64,000 bases of DNA, from positions 11,991-75,990 of the forward strand of contig CANDEX010000001.1 of the NCBI GenBank assembly GCA_947383875.1, read 5' to 3'. Position numbers and translations under genes: made by a program. Origin of the DNA: an uncultured Azospirillum sp. (GTDB lineage Bacteria; Pseudomonadota; Alphaproteobacteria; RF32; CAG-239). The first letter of the stretch is position 1. Every line of letters starts with the position of its first letter. Shown here one piece after another: positions 35,201 to 43,294 of this stretch. The notes under the pieces are model-generated. The model had not been told where the DNA came from. It did no database searches and saw only the letters and a program-made list of their open reading frames with translations.

Positions 35201-38200
35201 TGATTATTAATTTGTATTCCTTGAGACTTATTTCCTTTAATATAGAGAGTTAATGAATTACCATTTCTCATAAAGGTTAAATCATTAAAAGATATACCTT
35301 CTCCAAAGAGAATTTTATCCGTTCCTCCAGATTCATTAATAGTATCAAAATTATCTCCTAAATTATATACATATATATTATTGCCATTACCTCCGCTTAT
35401 TGTATCATTTCCTTTTCCTCCAATAATGGTATCATTGCCACCATTTCCATAAATTGTATCGTTACCTTTATTACCATAAATTACATCGGAAAAAGAAGTC
35501 CCATACACAGTTTCAGTTTCATCAGATTGCGTCAATGTCAAACCTACTTCTGATAAAGGGAATTCCGTACCATCATTAAATTTAAGCTTTTCTATTTTAT
35601 AATTTATTCCGTTGAAAAATGAATTAATAAGAATTTTTTGATTAGGGTCATCTTGTACTGTGATTTGTAACGCCCCATTTACATATGCAAATTTTAAATC
35701 ATTTAGATTAATTCCATATCCGAAGACAATTGTATCCTGATTTCCAGAATCATAAATTGTGTCAATGCCATCACCTAGATTATAGATATAGGTGTCATTA
35801 CCCGCACCTCCTTCTAATTGGTCATCTCCTTGACCACCATATAAAGTATCATTTCCGTTATTGGCGTAAATAGTATCATTACCTTTACCGCCGGAGATAA
35901 CATCATCACCGCTTGTACCGTTAATACGGTCATCATTACGGCTTCCTTCAATCATTGTAACGCCGTCAACAGATTGAGGTGATTTATTCCAAACATCAAC
36001 AATATATTCGTAATTCCAAATGGTTCCATCTGAAAATTTTATCTCATCTACTGTATTATTTGTCTCTCCAGTATCAAGAAAATAACTCAATATTTTTAGC
36101 GAATTATTTCCGTCTTTAGTACTTAAAATCAAATCATTTTCAATTCTTGAGATTGAAATGTCTGTAGCCGCATAATCTGAAAACTCAACGATATCTTTTG
36201 ATACTCCTTTCTCTTCAGTACTGGAATTATCAATAGTATCGTGTCCCCAATCAGTTCCAAAAATATACGTATCAGAGCCTTCACCTCCAACTAAATGGTC
36301 ATTTCCACTGTTTCCTATTAATATATCATCTCCGGCACCACCATACAGATTATCATTGCCAGCCAAACCATCAATATAGTCGTTGCCATCCGTTCCCTCA
36401 ATGGTATCATTTCCAGAAGTGATAAATACATTAATCGACCCAAATTGCGATAAATAATAAGATAAATTACCTTGAATGGTCGTTGCCGCTTGACGAATGG
36501 CACTTATTATTTCATCATTATGTAATGCCCGTTCGCGTATAATAACACTATTTTCCTGAATTAATTTTAGAGCCTCTGCCGGATTCTGTTCGTATAATGC
36601 GGTTACATTGGTGATAAAATCAGAAACATCCACATTAACAGTTTGAGTAACATCATCGTATATTACTTCTATTCCTGCAATTATATTTTCCTTTTTCACT
36701 TCTGTTTGTAACGCATAATCAAAAGCGTCACAAAGCTCATCAAACGCTCTTATTAAAATGAGAGCAGCCTGTTGACGGGGATTTTCTTCATTACTTCCCA
36801 TCCAATGACGATTAGAATATTTTTCACCCCAAAAACATTCTAATGCTTCTATTATTCTGGCATCTTTTATATAATTTCCTCCGTTATAACTACCAGCAGC
36901 ACGACTTTCTGGGTCAACATTGTGTACGCCAGTCCAATGAAAAATAATATCTTTCATTAATTCTTTGCGTGCAATAATTTCCGTTTCTTGTGTATAAGCA
37001 ATAACTAAATCTTTTAATGCACCTGTTGTATCTAGAGCCATAGCTTCATGTAAACTTACAACATTACCAAATCCTTGTAAATTTGGTAAAGTAGCAATAT
37101 CTGCAGGCACAGGGATTCTTTCATATATCGTTTTGGAAGGTTCTGTATCAAACCAAACATCAGAAATTATGCCTGAACCTGAAGATGTATTAAAATTACT
37201 ATTTTGCTTATGATCATTTCCATTTTCATCTGGGCCTTGTCCCAAGGATTGATAGTCAAGATTAATAGAGGTAATACCAGCTTCCGCTAATGATAATAAT
37301 TCACCATCATTAACTTTTCCGTCAAGATTTGTATCTTTCCAAACCTTAACCTCGTTAAATGCAGTATCATTTACATCGAAAACATTATCTTGGTTGGAAT
37401 CCAAATCTTTAAGAGCTTCAAAACCATTAGAAGCTTTGGTTCCATCGGAAAGCAACGTATTATCGCCAAACAGTTCCGAACCATTATCAATTTGGCCGTT
37501 TCCATTAATATCTCTGACTAAGAGTCCGTCTCCTTGTCCTACCCAACCTGTATTTTCCGCAAAACCATTACCATCATGGTCAAAATAAATATTGTGGTTA
37601 ACTCCGACTGTAGATATACCGTTGCCGTCCAAATCAAGAATTAATGGGGAAGCCTGACTTTCTGCATGAACCTTACTTCTAAGTAATGGTTCTCTTAATG
37701 TATCTTCAATCCTTGTATCAAGTAAAATGCGAGTATCATCTATTATACTTTGAGGTAATTCCTCATCTTCAGCCAAAGTAAAGTTCTTAATAATTACAGT
37801 ACTTCCGTTTTTAGCATGAATATGCAAGTCATTTCCAACGTTTTCGTGACTTAATATTCCAGAGGTAATAACAACATAATCTTCTTTTGCAAAATCCCAA
37901 ATAGTATCTGTTTCTCCGGCTCCGGCACTAGAATAAAAGGCATCACTTATGCTATCCCGGCCTAAATGTATCTGATTATTTCCAGTACCTCCGTATACCA
38001 AATCTCGCCCGATTGTTCCTTGATATACATCATTACCTCCGCCAAGATAGATTTTATTCTTATTATCTGTACTATCTCTCATCAAATCACTTGTTGTACT
38101 GGAAACACTTCTGGTCGTTGTTTCAAATATTCCCCCAGTGTTTCCGGTACCACCATCGACGATATCTGCTCCATTCCCTCCATGATAAATATCATTACCA

Positions 38201-39603
38201 CCGCCGAGAAAGATATTATTGGTATCTCCAGTACCATCGACACTAGTTCCACCATTAACAATATCAGAACCATTTAAACCGTAATAAGTATCTGAGCCGG
38301 CACCAAGATTTACGTTTTTTGTATATTCTTTTGCATTTTCGTTGTAAAAATCACCACTGTAAACAGTATCTGCACCCGCTCCAGCATTTGTTGTATCATT
38401 TCCGCCACCTGTGTAAATGATATCAGCCCCACCTGTTCCGTTAACGTCAGCAGGAGATGAAGTGCCATTGAAAGAATCTGACATTATTCCGATATTATCT
38501 GTCTCTTTTTGTTTTAGCCATGCTTCAAGAGGGTCTAAATAATTTTCCTGAAACTCAATAGTATTGTAACTGATTGGAGTAAAGGCCAAATTATTTTCAA
38601 GACAATACAATTTATAAATATTTTCAAAGGCATTTTTACTATCCGTACCGGTATTATTTTCAAAAAACAAATTACTTTCGGTTATAAAGTTATTGATTAT
38701 CAGATAAGTTCTGTAGGCATCACACAATGATGATATTCCGTGCGCTTCTAATAATCCCGGTGCTTGATTTAAACAGTCAACACCTTTGTTGTGCTCCCAT
38801 TCCCACCCTAAATTGGCAATAATATTTACGTTATTGGAATTATAAATATGAGTTATGCTATTTTGATTTAAATCTGAACCGAAGAATTTTTCCACAAAAC
38901 CTAAATAGTCAGAAGTTAATGTTTCGGTTGTTTCTGTTCCGTCTTCATTTATAAACACATATTGAATACTGTAATTACCTGCAGGATCTTTAAAAAATGA
39001 TGGAGCATTAAAAATAGTAGTTTGATTTCCTGTTATCATACCAATTAGTCCCGCAAGATGACCTCCTAGGGAATGCCCGGTAAGAGAGATATTACTATAT
39101 CCTGTTCCTTCATGGGAATTGACAACTTCTTCAACCGTGTAATATTTGTACTCATTATCGGAAACCGGAATTCTCAAATAAGCACCGCTTTCAGGTTTTC
39201 CTTCAACTATCTGGTTTATGACGGAGCCTTGAGCATTGGCTACCCGCATATAATAGTTATATGCTTCAATAAATTGTTCTGTAGCTATACCTTTTTTACA
39301 GATATCGTAGTCATCTCCATAATCAAACAATCCACCAGGAAGATCATCGGTACCAGCGATGGCATAAACTACCTCATTTGTTTCTTTATTTCTTATCCAA
39401 CAAGCTTTAAATCCACTCAGAAAGTCACTTGAACTATCCACAACTTCAAAATTACTTTGCAAAAAATTACGTTCTGTCTCTGAAAATTCTGACGTGTCTA
39501 AGTCTAAAAAACTATCGCCAACAGATACTCCTTCGTAAGCTACCTTACATAATAAAGCATTAATATATTCATCACTGGGATTGAAAGAAGTAGTCTCACT
39601 CAT
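29239..39603 (-). CDS. Giant RTX protein with lipase-like N-terminus, type I secretion substrate
   Basis: 3454 residues. Residues 1-350 are an alpha/beta-hydrolase part with the nucleophile elbow GHSLGGH (Ser178). About 380-600 is a first RTX block of GGxGxDxux nonapeptides (GGADIIYTGGGNDTTNAGAG). About 645-780 is an Asp/Asn-rich region with EF-hand-like loops (DLDGNGIS, DINGNGQIDNG, DTNLDGKVNDGE). A helical domain follows (790-1050). From 1050 to 3400 run about 17 units of roughly 135 residues, each an RTX block, the motif NDTYIYNLGDGxDTI, and an HCBP-related domain ending in ExLEFADGxxFDL. The acidic C-terminus lacks cysteine, as in type I signals. AGGAG precedes the ATG. It probably folds outside the cell on binding calcium; substrate unknown. 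Confidence 0.92.
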   Translation of the reverse strand: MSETTSFNPSDEYINALLCKVAYEGVSVGDSFLDLDTSEFSETERNFLQSNFEVVDSSSDFLSGFKACWIRNKETNEVVYAIAGTDDLPGGLFDYGDDYDICKKGIATEQFIEAYNYYMRVANAQGSVINQIVEGKPESGAYLRIPVSDNEYKYYTVEEVVNSHEGTGYSNISLTGHSLGGHLAGLIGMITGNQTTIFNAPSFFKDPAGNYSIQYVFINEDGTETTETLTSDYLGFVEKFFGSDLNQNSITHIYNSNNVNIIANLGWEWEHNKGVDCLNQAPGLLEAHGISSLCDAYRTYLIINNFITESNLFFENNTGTDSKNAFENIYKLYCLENNLAFTPISYNTIEFQENYLDPLEAWLKQKETDNIGIMSDSFNGTSSPADVNGTGGADIIYTGGGNDTTNAGAGADTVYSGDFYNENAKEYTKNVNLGAGSDTYYGLNGSDIVNGGTSVDGTGDTNNIFLGGGNDIYHGGNGADIVDGGTGNTGGIFETTTRSVSSTTSDLMRDSTDNKNKIYLGGGNDVYQGTIGRDLVYGGTGNNQIHLGRDSISDAFYSSAGAGETDTIWDFAKEDYVVITSGILSHENVGNDLHIHAKNGSTVIIKNFTLAEDEELPQSIIDDTRILLDTRIEDTLREPLLRSKVHAESQASPLILDLDGNGISTVGVNHNIYFDHDGNGFAENTGWVGQGDGLLVRDINGNGQIDNGSELFGDNTLLSDGTKASNGFEALKDLDSNQDNVFDVNDTAFNEVKVWKDTNLDGKVNDGELLSLAEAGITSINLDYQSLGQGPDENGNDHKQNSNFNTSSGSGIISDVWFDTEPSKTIYERIPVPADIATLPNLQGFGNVVSLHEAMALDTTGALKDLVIAYTQETEIIARKELMKDIIFHWTGVHNVDPESRAAGSYNGGNYIKDARIIEALECFWGEKYSNRHWMGSNEENPRQQAALILIRAFDELCDAFDYALQTEVKKENIIAGIEVIYDDVTQTVNVDVSDFITNVTALYEQNPAEALKLIQENSVIIRERALHNDEIISAIRQAATTIQGNLSYYLSQFGSINVFITSGNDTIEGTDGNDYIDGLAGNDNLYGGAGDDILIGNSGNDHLVGGEGSDTYIFGTDWGHDTIDNSSTEEKGVSKDIVEFSDYAATDISISRIENDLILSTKDGNNSLKILSYFLDTGETNNTVDEIKFSDGTIWNYEYIVDVWNKSPQSVDGVTMIEGSRNDDRINGTSGDDVISGGKGNDTIYANNGNDTLYGGQGDDQLEGGAGNDTYIYNLGDGIDTIYDSGNQDTIVFGYGINLNDLKFAYVNGALQITVQDDPNQKILINSFFNGINYKIEKLKFNDGTEFPLSEVGLTLTQSDETETVYGTSFSDVIYGNKGNDTIYGNGGNDTIIGGKGNDTISGGNGNNIYVYNLGDNFDTINESGGTDKILFGEGISFNDLTFMRNGNSLTLYIKGNKSQGIQINNQFSGSYNQVETLEFADGTTFDLVNNGFTFIQKDSNETISGTSFNDIIYADAGNDNIYAYEGNNVISGGKGNDTIYAGSGNDVYRYELGDGLDIITDDNGIDKIVFGSGISLADLTFSADDDTLCIYINNDKTQGIKITDQLDDYSSNKIETIEFADGSTFNLTSDNLTLTLSDGNDYLYGPDQNITYIGNKGDDSISGGSGNDTYVWNLGDGMDSIYDEGGTDRIIFGPNISLDDISFRRNDSELFIIVNNDINQGVRIGSFFYRDYAKIETIEFSDGTTFDLTTLELTNDPVNINRVNGTDSADDFLVGTDGNDNIDGADGNDTLIGGKGNDELHGNAGHDTYVWNRGDGLDRIIESSGTDRILFGEGISLSDLTFSYDGGICIYIDGDKSQGIKIDSQSGGLGITSEPLEYLEFADGTIFSLKDNGIIYNGDNLDNYLPGTNFDDVANGYEGNDEINTGDGNDTINGGKGDDILKGGSGNDTYIYNLGDGFDKITDSSGYDKIKLGTDISIDDISFSREGNNLNIYIKNDRMQGMQIANFFSQAEYQIEVIEFADGSTFNLIKGLALTGNDDDENISGTAYNDIISGKDGKDTLTGGDGHDQLIGGQGDDKLNGGYGNDTYVYNIGDDFDTITETAGNDKIVFGANITLDRLVFKQENKDLCIYIDGDLTQGIRISSYFSNVNSKVETIEFADGTNLNIIEHIEGTEAPTFGQTLVGTSNNDTITGTEGSDIITGGTGNDTLNGKSGDDTYIYNLGDGLDTITENYGNDKILFGEGISFSDLALSKDSNDLLIYINNSTSQGIRIKNHFSNEQYRIEALEFSNGSIFDLTQNGLTFIQTKKDDNIDGTAYDDTIYGLSGNDTLRGNAGNDILVGGKGNDKLEGGAGNDTYIYNRGDGLDTIQDTSGVDKIIFGPEISQNDLSFEIDDSNVLIYLNNDRAQGIKILSQIGGQGWPVESIEFADGSVLKLTSMMSHLAYRQTDKNDTVYGSSYGETIYGNKGNDTIYTYAGDDVLIGGKGNDALYGGVGDDTYIYNLGDGFDTIEEEEYGHNKIVFGEGITQSNLSFCCENADVIIYINGDKSQGIRIKDQIDMHFGRWAIEKLEFADGSFIDLTQQGLTYELNSGDNTVYVGDTASTYISSSGNDNFLSGNSTGGGNSYVYNRGDGLDTIECEENDKIVFGEGITLNDLVFKAVGSDLHIYIGEEQNQGIIIKSHLGSPDMSHIEFADGSSFDLKNQGLTLVGNSADDKMNGTLHNDVISGNDGNDEIYANEGNDTIIGGRGNDILQGAEGDDMYIYNLGDGFDSISDKSGNDKIIFGEGISQGDVSFRREGYNLIIYLNGDISQGMRIDNYYNQSNTYKVETIEFSDGSVMDISNLDLTDEGTARQNINGTDDDDVLTGGNGDDYIYGNMGNDTLTGNKGNDDLYGGSGDDTYIWNLGDGLDTISEYNGNDKIIFGEGISLNDLTFENRYDDLYIFVKGDRTQGICISDYFYSEDNQVENLEFSDGTTFNLTNSEFTFTYSDGDDSITGTDRNDTFIGSRGNDEIEGREGDDTYIYNLGDGLDTISDYEYDYSDNTKGKNDRIKFGEGIAFSDLTFKSIGDSLHIYINGDINQGIIINRQNYDESYQIEYLEFADGSVFDLANNGLTFKQDNLANEIVGTLKDDIIYAYDGDDTIDAQDGNNVIVGGKGYDTIKGGNDNDTYIYNIGDDFDTISDSNGNDKIKFGAGITLEQLIFEISGSDLNIYIDSDKTQGIKITNQYSYNANYRIETLEFADGSLFNLSESGLTFSQNDSDENITTSNFNDIIYAKAGNDVIDAKDGNDIIYGGNGYDTLKGGNGNDTLIGGKDDDILQGGNGDDTYIYKLGDGFDSITDTGGNDKLVFEEISANDLSVEKNGNDLIFKINNQEDSGIKISNHFSSQKIETLEFSNGSIDISQFTNADQLIQALNSFVTDTSSSMDNLSNPTEDVSDIYSLAASQDLTRKAI

Positions 39604-39676
39604 GTTGTATCTCCTAAAAATGTGTAAAATTTAATGTCTCATTATTGTCATCTAGTTATAAAATGTAACAGCTTGA

Positions 39677-40657
39677 TTATCCTCCATCATTTGATAACTT
39701 AATATATTTTTCATATTCATTTTTGAACTGGGCTTTATTCGTCATAAATATATTGCCATATCCACAATAACTTAATGATGGCTTGCGCAGCCATCCATTT
39801 TCATAACCTTTAATTAAAAGCTTTGAATATAATGTTGCTATTGTTGTTTTTGTTCCTTCATTGTCAATCATGACTATTGATAATGATAATGGATTTAAAT
39901 ATTTTTTAGGCTTCAAATAATCTGGTATGTCTAAGTTACTTTTACGTATTTTACACAGGATAATATTTCCTTTTCTTAATAACTCTTTTGCTATTTTTTC
40001 TTTTACCCAACCACACATATCATACACAAGGATAGAATGTTCTCGATATACGTCAGGCAAGTCATGAAAAGAAGGTATCCGATTAATTTCTTGAATGTTA
40101 GGAACAAGTTTTCCATCTTCCTCATGAAAAAAACGCTTTGGCAGATAAATCGGATTATATTCAGCTTTAGGGGGTGTGAAAGGACAACTTAGCTGAAACC
40201 CTAAAGCGACAATTTTATCAAACGCTATAAGAGAAAAAGGAACAGCCAAAAATATAATCAAGTTACGAGTAGGATTTGCTGATTTTTTATTCCAAAGAAT
40301 AAAAGTAACCAAAACTGGAAGAAAATATAAGATATCTAACAATCCTGCAGTATAGCGATGTGATTTTACTGCAATAATATATAAAAATATCAAGAAAATA
40401 AGTAGTGGTATGAAAACTAAATTTCTTTTTTTGCTTTTATAATACATTGGCAATGCAAGCATAGAAACTATAAAAACAGCCCATAAAGCAAACCAAGCAA
40501 GAGCATTCCAAATCCCAGATACCGCTTCCCCTCCAACATATACAAAGATTTCCGGTAACGAAATGACAAACAATACCAAATAGGCAACTTTAAAAATGTT
40601 AAGAGTTTTCTGCTCTGGAGGAAATAACTTCTGTATAATCGATTTAATTCTACTCAT
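39677..40657 (-). CDS. Unrecognised membrane protein upstream of the RTX gene
   Basis: 326 residues from the ATG at 40657 (GGAG six bases before; an ATG at 40684 is a longer alternative). The first 165 residues hold four to five hydrophobic segments (about 22-45, 48-70, 82-100, 106-125, 135-160). The last 165 are soluble and contain CGWVKEKIAKELL and the end CGYGNIFMTNKAQFKNEYEKYIKL. It is 73 bases before the RTX gene on the same strand, so the two may share a transcript. It could be an immunity, acylation-independent maturation or secretion accessory factor; no family recognised. Confidence 0.6.
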   Translation of the reverse strand: MSRIKSIIQKLFPPEQKTLNIFKVAYLVLFVISLPEIFVYVGGEAVSGIWNALAWFALWAVFIVSMLALPMYYKSKKRNLVFIPLLIFLIFLYIIAVKSHRYTAGLLDILYFLPVLVTFILWNKKSANPTRNLIIFLAVPFSLIAFDKIVALGFQLSCPFTPPKAEYNPIYLPKRFFHEEDGKLVPNIQEINRIPSFHDLPDVYREHSILVYDMCGWVKEKIAKELLRKGNIILCKIRKSNLDIPDYLKPKKYLNPLSLSIVMIDNEGTKTTIATLYSKLLIKGYENGWLRKPSLSYCGYGNIFMTNKAQFKNEYEKYIKLSNDGG

Positions 40658-41125
40658 TTTCAACTCCGGAAATTTCGATTCCATACAACAAAACCTTTAC
40701 CGAGCAAACGGTAAAGGTTTTGATAATTCAAAAAACAATGCAAAATTTGAGAAGCAGACAAACTGAATGAAACATCTAAAATAATGTTTGATGGAGATAG
40801 TCCACGATAATAGCCAATATCAGGCCATTTTGTATAATAGTTCATTCAGCTCGCTCCCAAAGGGATTAATTTGCCTTCATTCTCCATTATTAAGTTTAAT
40901 TATGCAAGTAAAAAATTTAATTTTTAAAATGTTCAACGATTGTTCTTCCTTGAAATATCAAAAAGTTAGACTGACACTTTAGTGGAGCCTGTGGATAAAA
41001 ATTAGTTTTCAATTTAAATTTAAAATAATTCATCTATTTATAAAAAATTTTTCTTTGCTTTTTGTTTTCTTTCGTATTAAGATTTGCTACAAAATTATTA
41101 CAACCTCCAGATTAGGACGCTGGTT
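40658..41125. other. Intergenic region between the divergent RTX and secretion operons
   Basis: 468 AT-rich bases expected to hold divergent promoters. The clear feature is an inverted repeat at 40689-40722 (CAAAACCTTTACCG and its complement around AGCAAA), close to the start of the membrane protein gene, with short T-runs on both strands; it could be a terminator-like attenuator or an operator. No credible gene was found; a 61-codon minus-strand frame at 40660-40845 is largely made of this repeat. Confidence 0.45.
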
Positions 41126-43294
41126 ATGACCAATGAAGCCCAAAATTCCCAAACTCTTGATACCGGACTGGCCTGTTTTGCGATTATGGCGAATTTCTTT
41201 GAAAAGCCAATCTCTATTGACCAAATCAAGCATAAATATGACCGGCAGAATTCGTATTTTGAAGAATATGAACTGCTGCAATTGGCCAAGGAATTTTCTT
41301 TCAAAGCTCGCTTTGTCGAAACCAAGTGGGAACGCTTGGATAAAACGAACCTTCCGGCAATCGCCCAGAGCAAAGACAATACTTATTTTATTATCGGCAA
41401 AGTTGCTGAGGACAAAGTTTTGATTCAAGACCCCGCCAAAGGCAACCACCCCGAGGTTTTGAGCAAAGAAGAATTTATGAACAGATGGAACGGCAGGCTC
41501 TTAATGATGACCTGCCGTGAGTTTATCAACGGCAAAAACCGCAAGTTTGACATTTCATGGTTTATTCCGGCAGTGGTCAAATATCGCAGGCTGTTCGGCG
41601 AGGTTATTCTGGCTTCGTTCTTTTTACAACTGTTTGCGCTGGTGTCGCCGTTGTTGTTTCAGGTGGTGATTGACAAGGTGCTGGTTAACCGCGGGCTTTC
41701 CAGCCTTGACGTGTTGATGGTGGCGCTAATCTGCATCGGGATTTTTGAAACTCTGCTTGGCGGGCTGCGGACTTATACCTTCTCGCATACCACCACCCGC
41801 GTGGATGTGGAGTTGGGGGCGAGTTTGTTTAAGCATCTCATTCGGCTGCCGCTGTCTTATTTCGGCGTGCGGCGGGTCGGCGACACGGTGGCGCGGGTGC
41901 ACGAATTGGAGAATATCCGCAATTTTCTGACCGGTTCGACCTTAACCCTGATTATTGACTTCTTTTTTACCATTATCTTTTTTACGGTGATGTTCTTTTA
42001 TTCCAAGACCTTGACGCTGTTGGTTTTGCTCTCCATTCCTTTTTATGTTTTGTTGTCCTTGTTTTTTACCCCGATTTTGCGCTCGCGGATTGATGAGCGG
42101 TTTCGCCGCGGGGCAGAAAACCAGTGTTTTCTGGTGGAAGCGGTTTCGGGCGTGGAGACGGTTAAGTCTTTAGCCGTCGAGCCGCAGATGCAACGCCGTT
42201 GGGAGCAGCAGCTGGCGGCCTATGTCGGGTCTTCTTTCAGAGCTTCTCACATCAACAATATTGCCGGACAGCTCGTGCAGCTGGTGCAGAAAATCACCAT
42301 GGCGCTGACTTTGTGGATTGGCGCAAGTTTGGTGATGAAAGGAGAGCTGTCGGTCGGGCAGCTGATTGCCTTTAACATGTTATCCGGTCGCGTAACGCAG
42401 CCGATTTTGCGCTTGGCGCAGTTGTGGCAGAATTTCCAGCAGGCTAAAATCTCCATGGACAAGCTCTCGGATATTTTGAACAATCCGCCGGAGAATACAA
42501 CCAACCTGTCCAAAGGCTCGATGCCGGAGATTAAAGGCGATGTGGAATTTAAGGACATTACTTTCCGCTATGTACCGAACGGGCTGGAAATTCTCAAAAA
42601 GATGAGTTTCAAAGTCAGGGCCGGACAGAAAATCGGTTTTGTCGGGCCGAGCGGCTCGGGCAAATCGACCGTCACCAAGCTGATTCAGCGTTTGTATATT
42701 CCGGAATCCGGCAAAGTGCTGATTGACGGAATAGATATTTCCACCGTTGATACGGCATGGTTAAGGCGGCAAATCGGCGTCGTTTTGCAGGAAAACTACT
42801 TATTTAACAAGAGTGTGCGGGAAAATATCGCCCTGACCAATCCGGCAATATCCATGGACAGGATTATTGCCGCGGCCAAACTGGCCGGCGCACACGATTT
42901 TATTACCGAACTGCCGGACGGTTATGACACGGTTATTGAAGAACGCGGCTCATCGTTATCCGGCGGACAGCGGCAGCGGATTGCGATTGCTCGCGCTTTG
43001 GTCAACAATCCGCGGATTTTGATTTTTGACGAGGCGACCTCGGCGCTTGATTATGAATCCGAACGGATTATCCAGCAGAATATGGCATCAATCTGTAAAG
43101 GCCGGACGGTGTTTATGATTGCGCACCGGCTCTCGACCGTGCGGGAATGCGACCAGATTATTACCATTGAAAAGGGTGAGATTACCGAAACCGGCACGCA
43201 TGACGAATTGTTAAAACGCGGCGGGCGCTATGCTTATCTGTGGAACAGCCAGACCGCGCCGATTGTGCCCGCCAATGAGGAGGTTGCGGCATGA
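41126..43294 (+). CDS. Type I secretion ABC transporter (HlyB/LapB-like)
   Basis: 722 residues from the ATG at 41126; a TTG at 41084 is weaker. The N-terminal 130 residues are a C39 peptidase-like domain in which the catalytic cysteine is replaced (DTGLAC where peptidases have DCGxAC), the form used by RTX exporters to hold unfolded substrate. Six membrane segments follow (about 150-430). The ATPase has Walker A GPSGSGKST, Q-loop VLQENYLFNKSVRENI, signature LSGGQRQRIAIARAL, Walker B ILIFDEATSALD and switch IAHRLSTV. It stands divergent from the giant RTX gene, its likely substrate. GC is clearly higher than in nearby genes. Confidence 0.93.
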   Translation: MTNEAQNSQTLDTGLACFAIMANFFEKPISIDQIKHKYDRQNSYFEEYELLQLAKEFSFKARFVETKWERLDKTNLPAIAQSKDNTYFIIGKVAEDKVLIQDPAKGNHPEVLSKEEFMNRWNGRLLMMTCREFINGKNRKFDISWFIPAVVKYRRLFGEVILASFFLQLFALVSPLLFQVVIDKVLVNRGLSSLDVLMVALICIGIFETLLGGLRTYTFSHTTTRVDVELGASLFKHLIRLPLSYFGVRRVGDTVARVHELENIRNFLTGSTLTLIIDFFFTIIFFTVMFFYSKTLTLLVLLSIPFYVLLSLFFTPILRSRIDERFRRGAENQCFLVEAVSGVETVKSLAVEPQMQRRWEQQLAAYVGSSFRASHINNIAGQLVQLVQKITMALTLWIGASLVMKGELSVGQLIAFNMLSGRVTQPILRLAQLWQNFQQAKISMDKLSDILNNPPENTTNLSKGSMPEIKGDVEFKDITFRYVPNGLEILKKMSFKVRAGQKIGFVGPSGSGKSTVTKLIQRLYIPESGKVLIDGIDISTVDTAWLRRQIGVVLQENYLFNKSVRENIALTNPAISMDRIIAAAKLAGAHDFITELPDGYDTVIEERGSSLSGGQRQRIAIARALVNNPRILIFDEATSALDYESERIIQQNMASICKGRTVFMIAHRLSTVRECDQIITIEKGEITETGTHDELLKRGGRYAYLWNSQTAPIVPANEEVAA

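Noticed and set aside
29239..39603. Regular repeats with a period of about 400 bases could suggest a satellite or a CRISPR-like array.
   Set aside because: The whole stretch is one open frame and the period matches RTX/HCBP protein units; there are no conserved short repeats with unique spacers.
40660..40845. 61-codon minus-strand frame upstream of the membrane protein gene.
   Set aside because: It overlaps the start of the membrane protein gene and includes the inverted repeat at 40689-40722; no ribosome site or family features.
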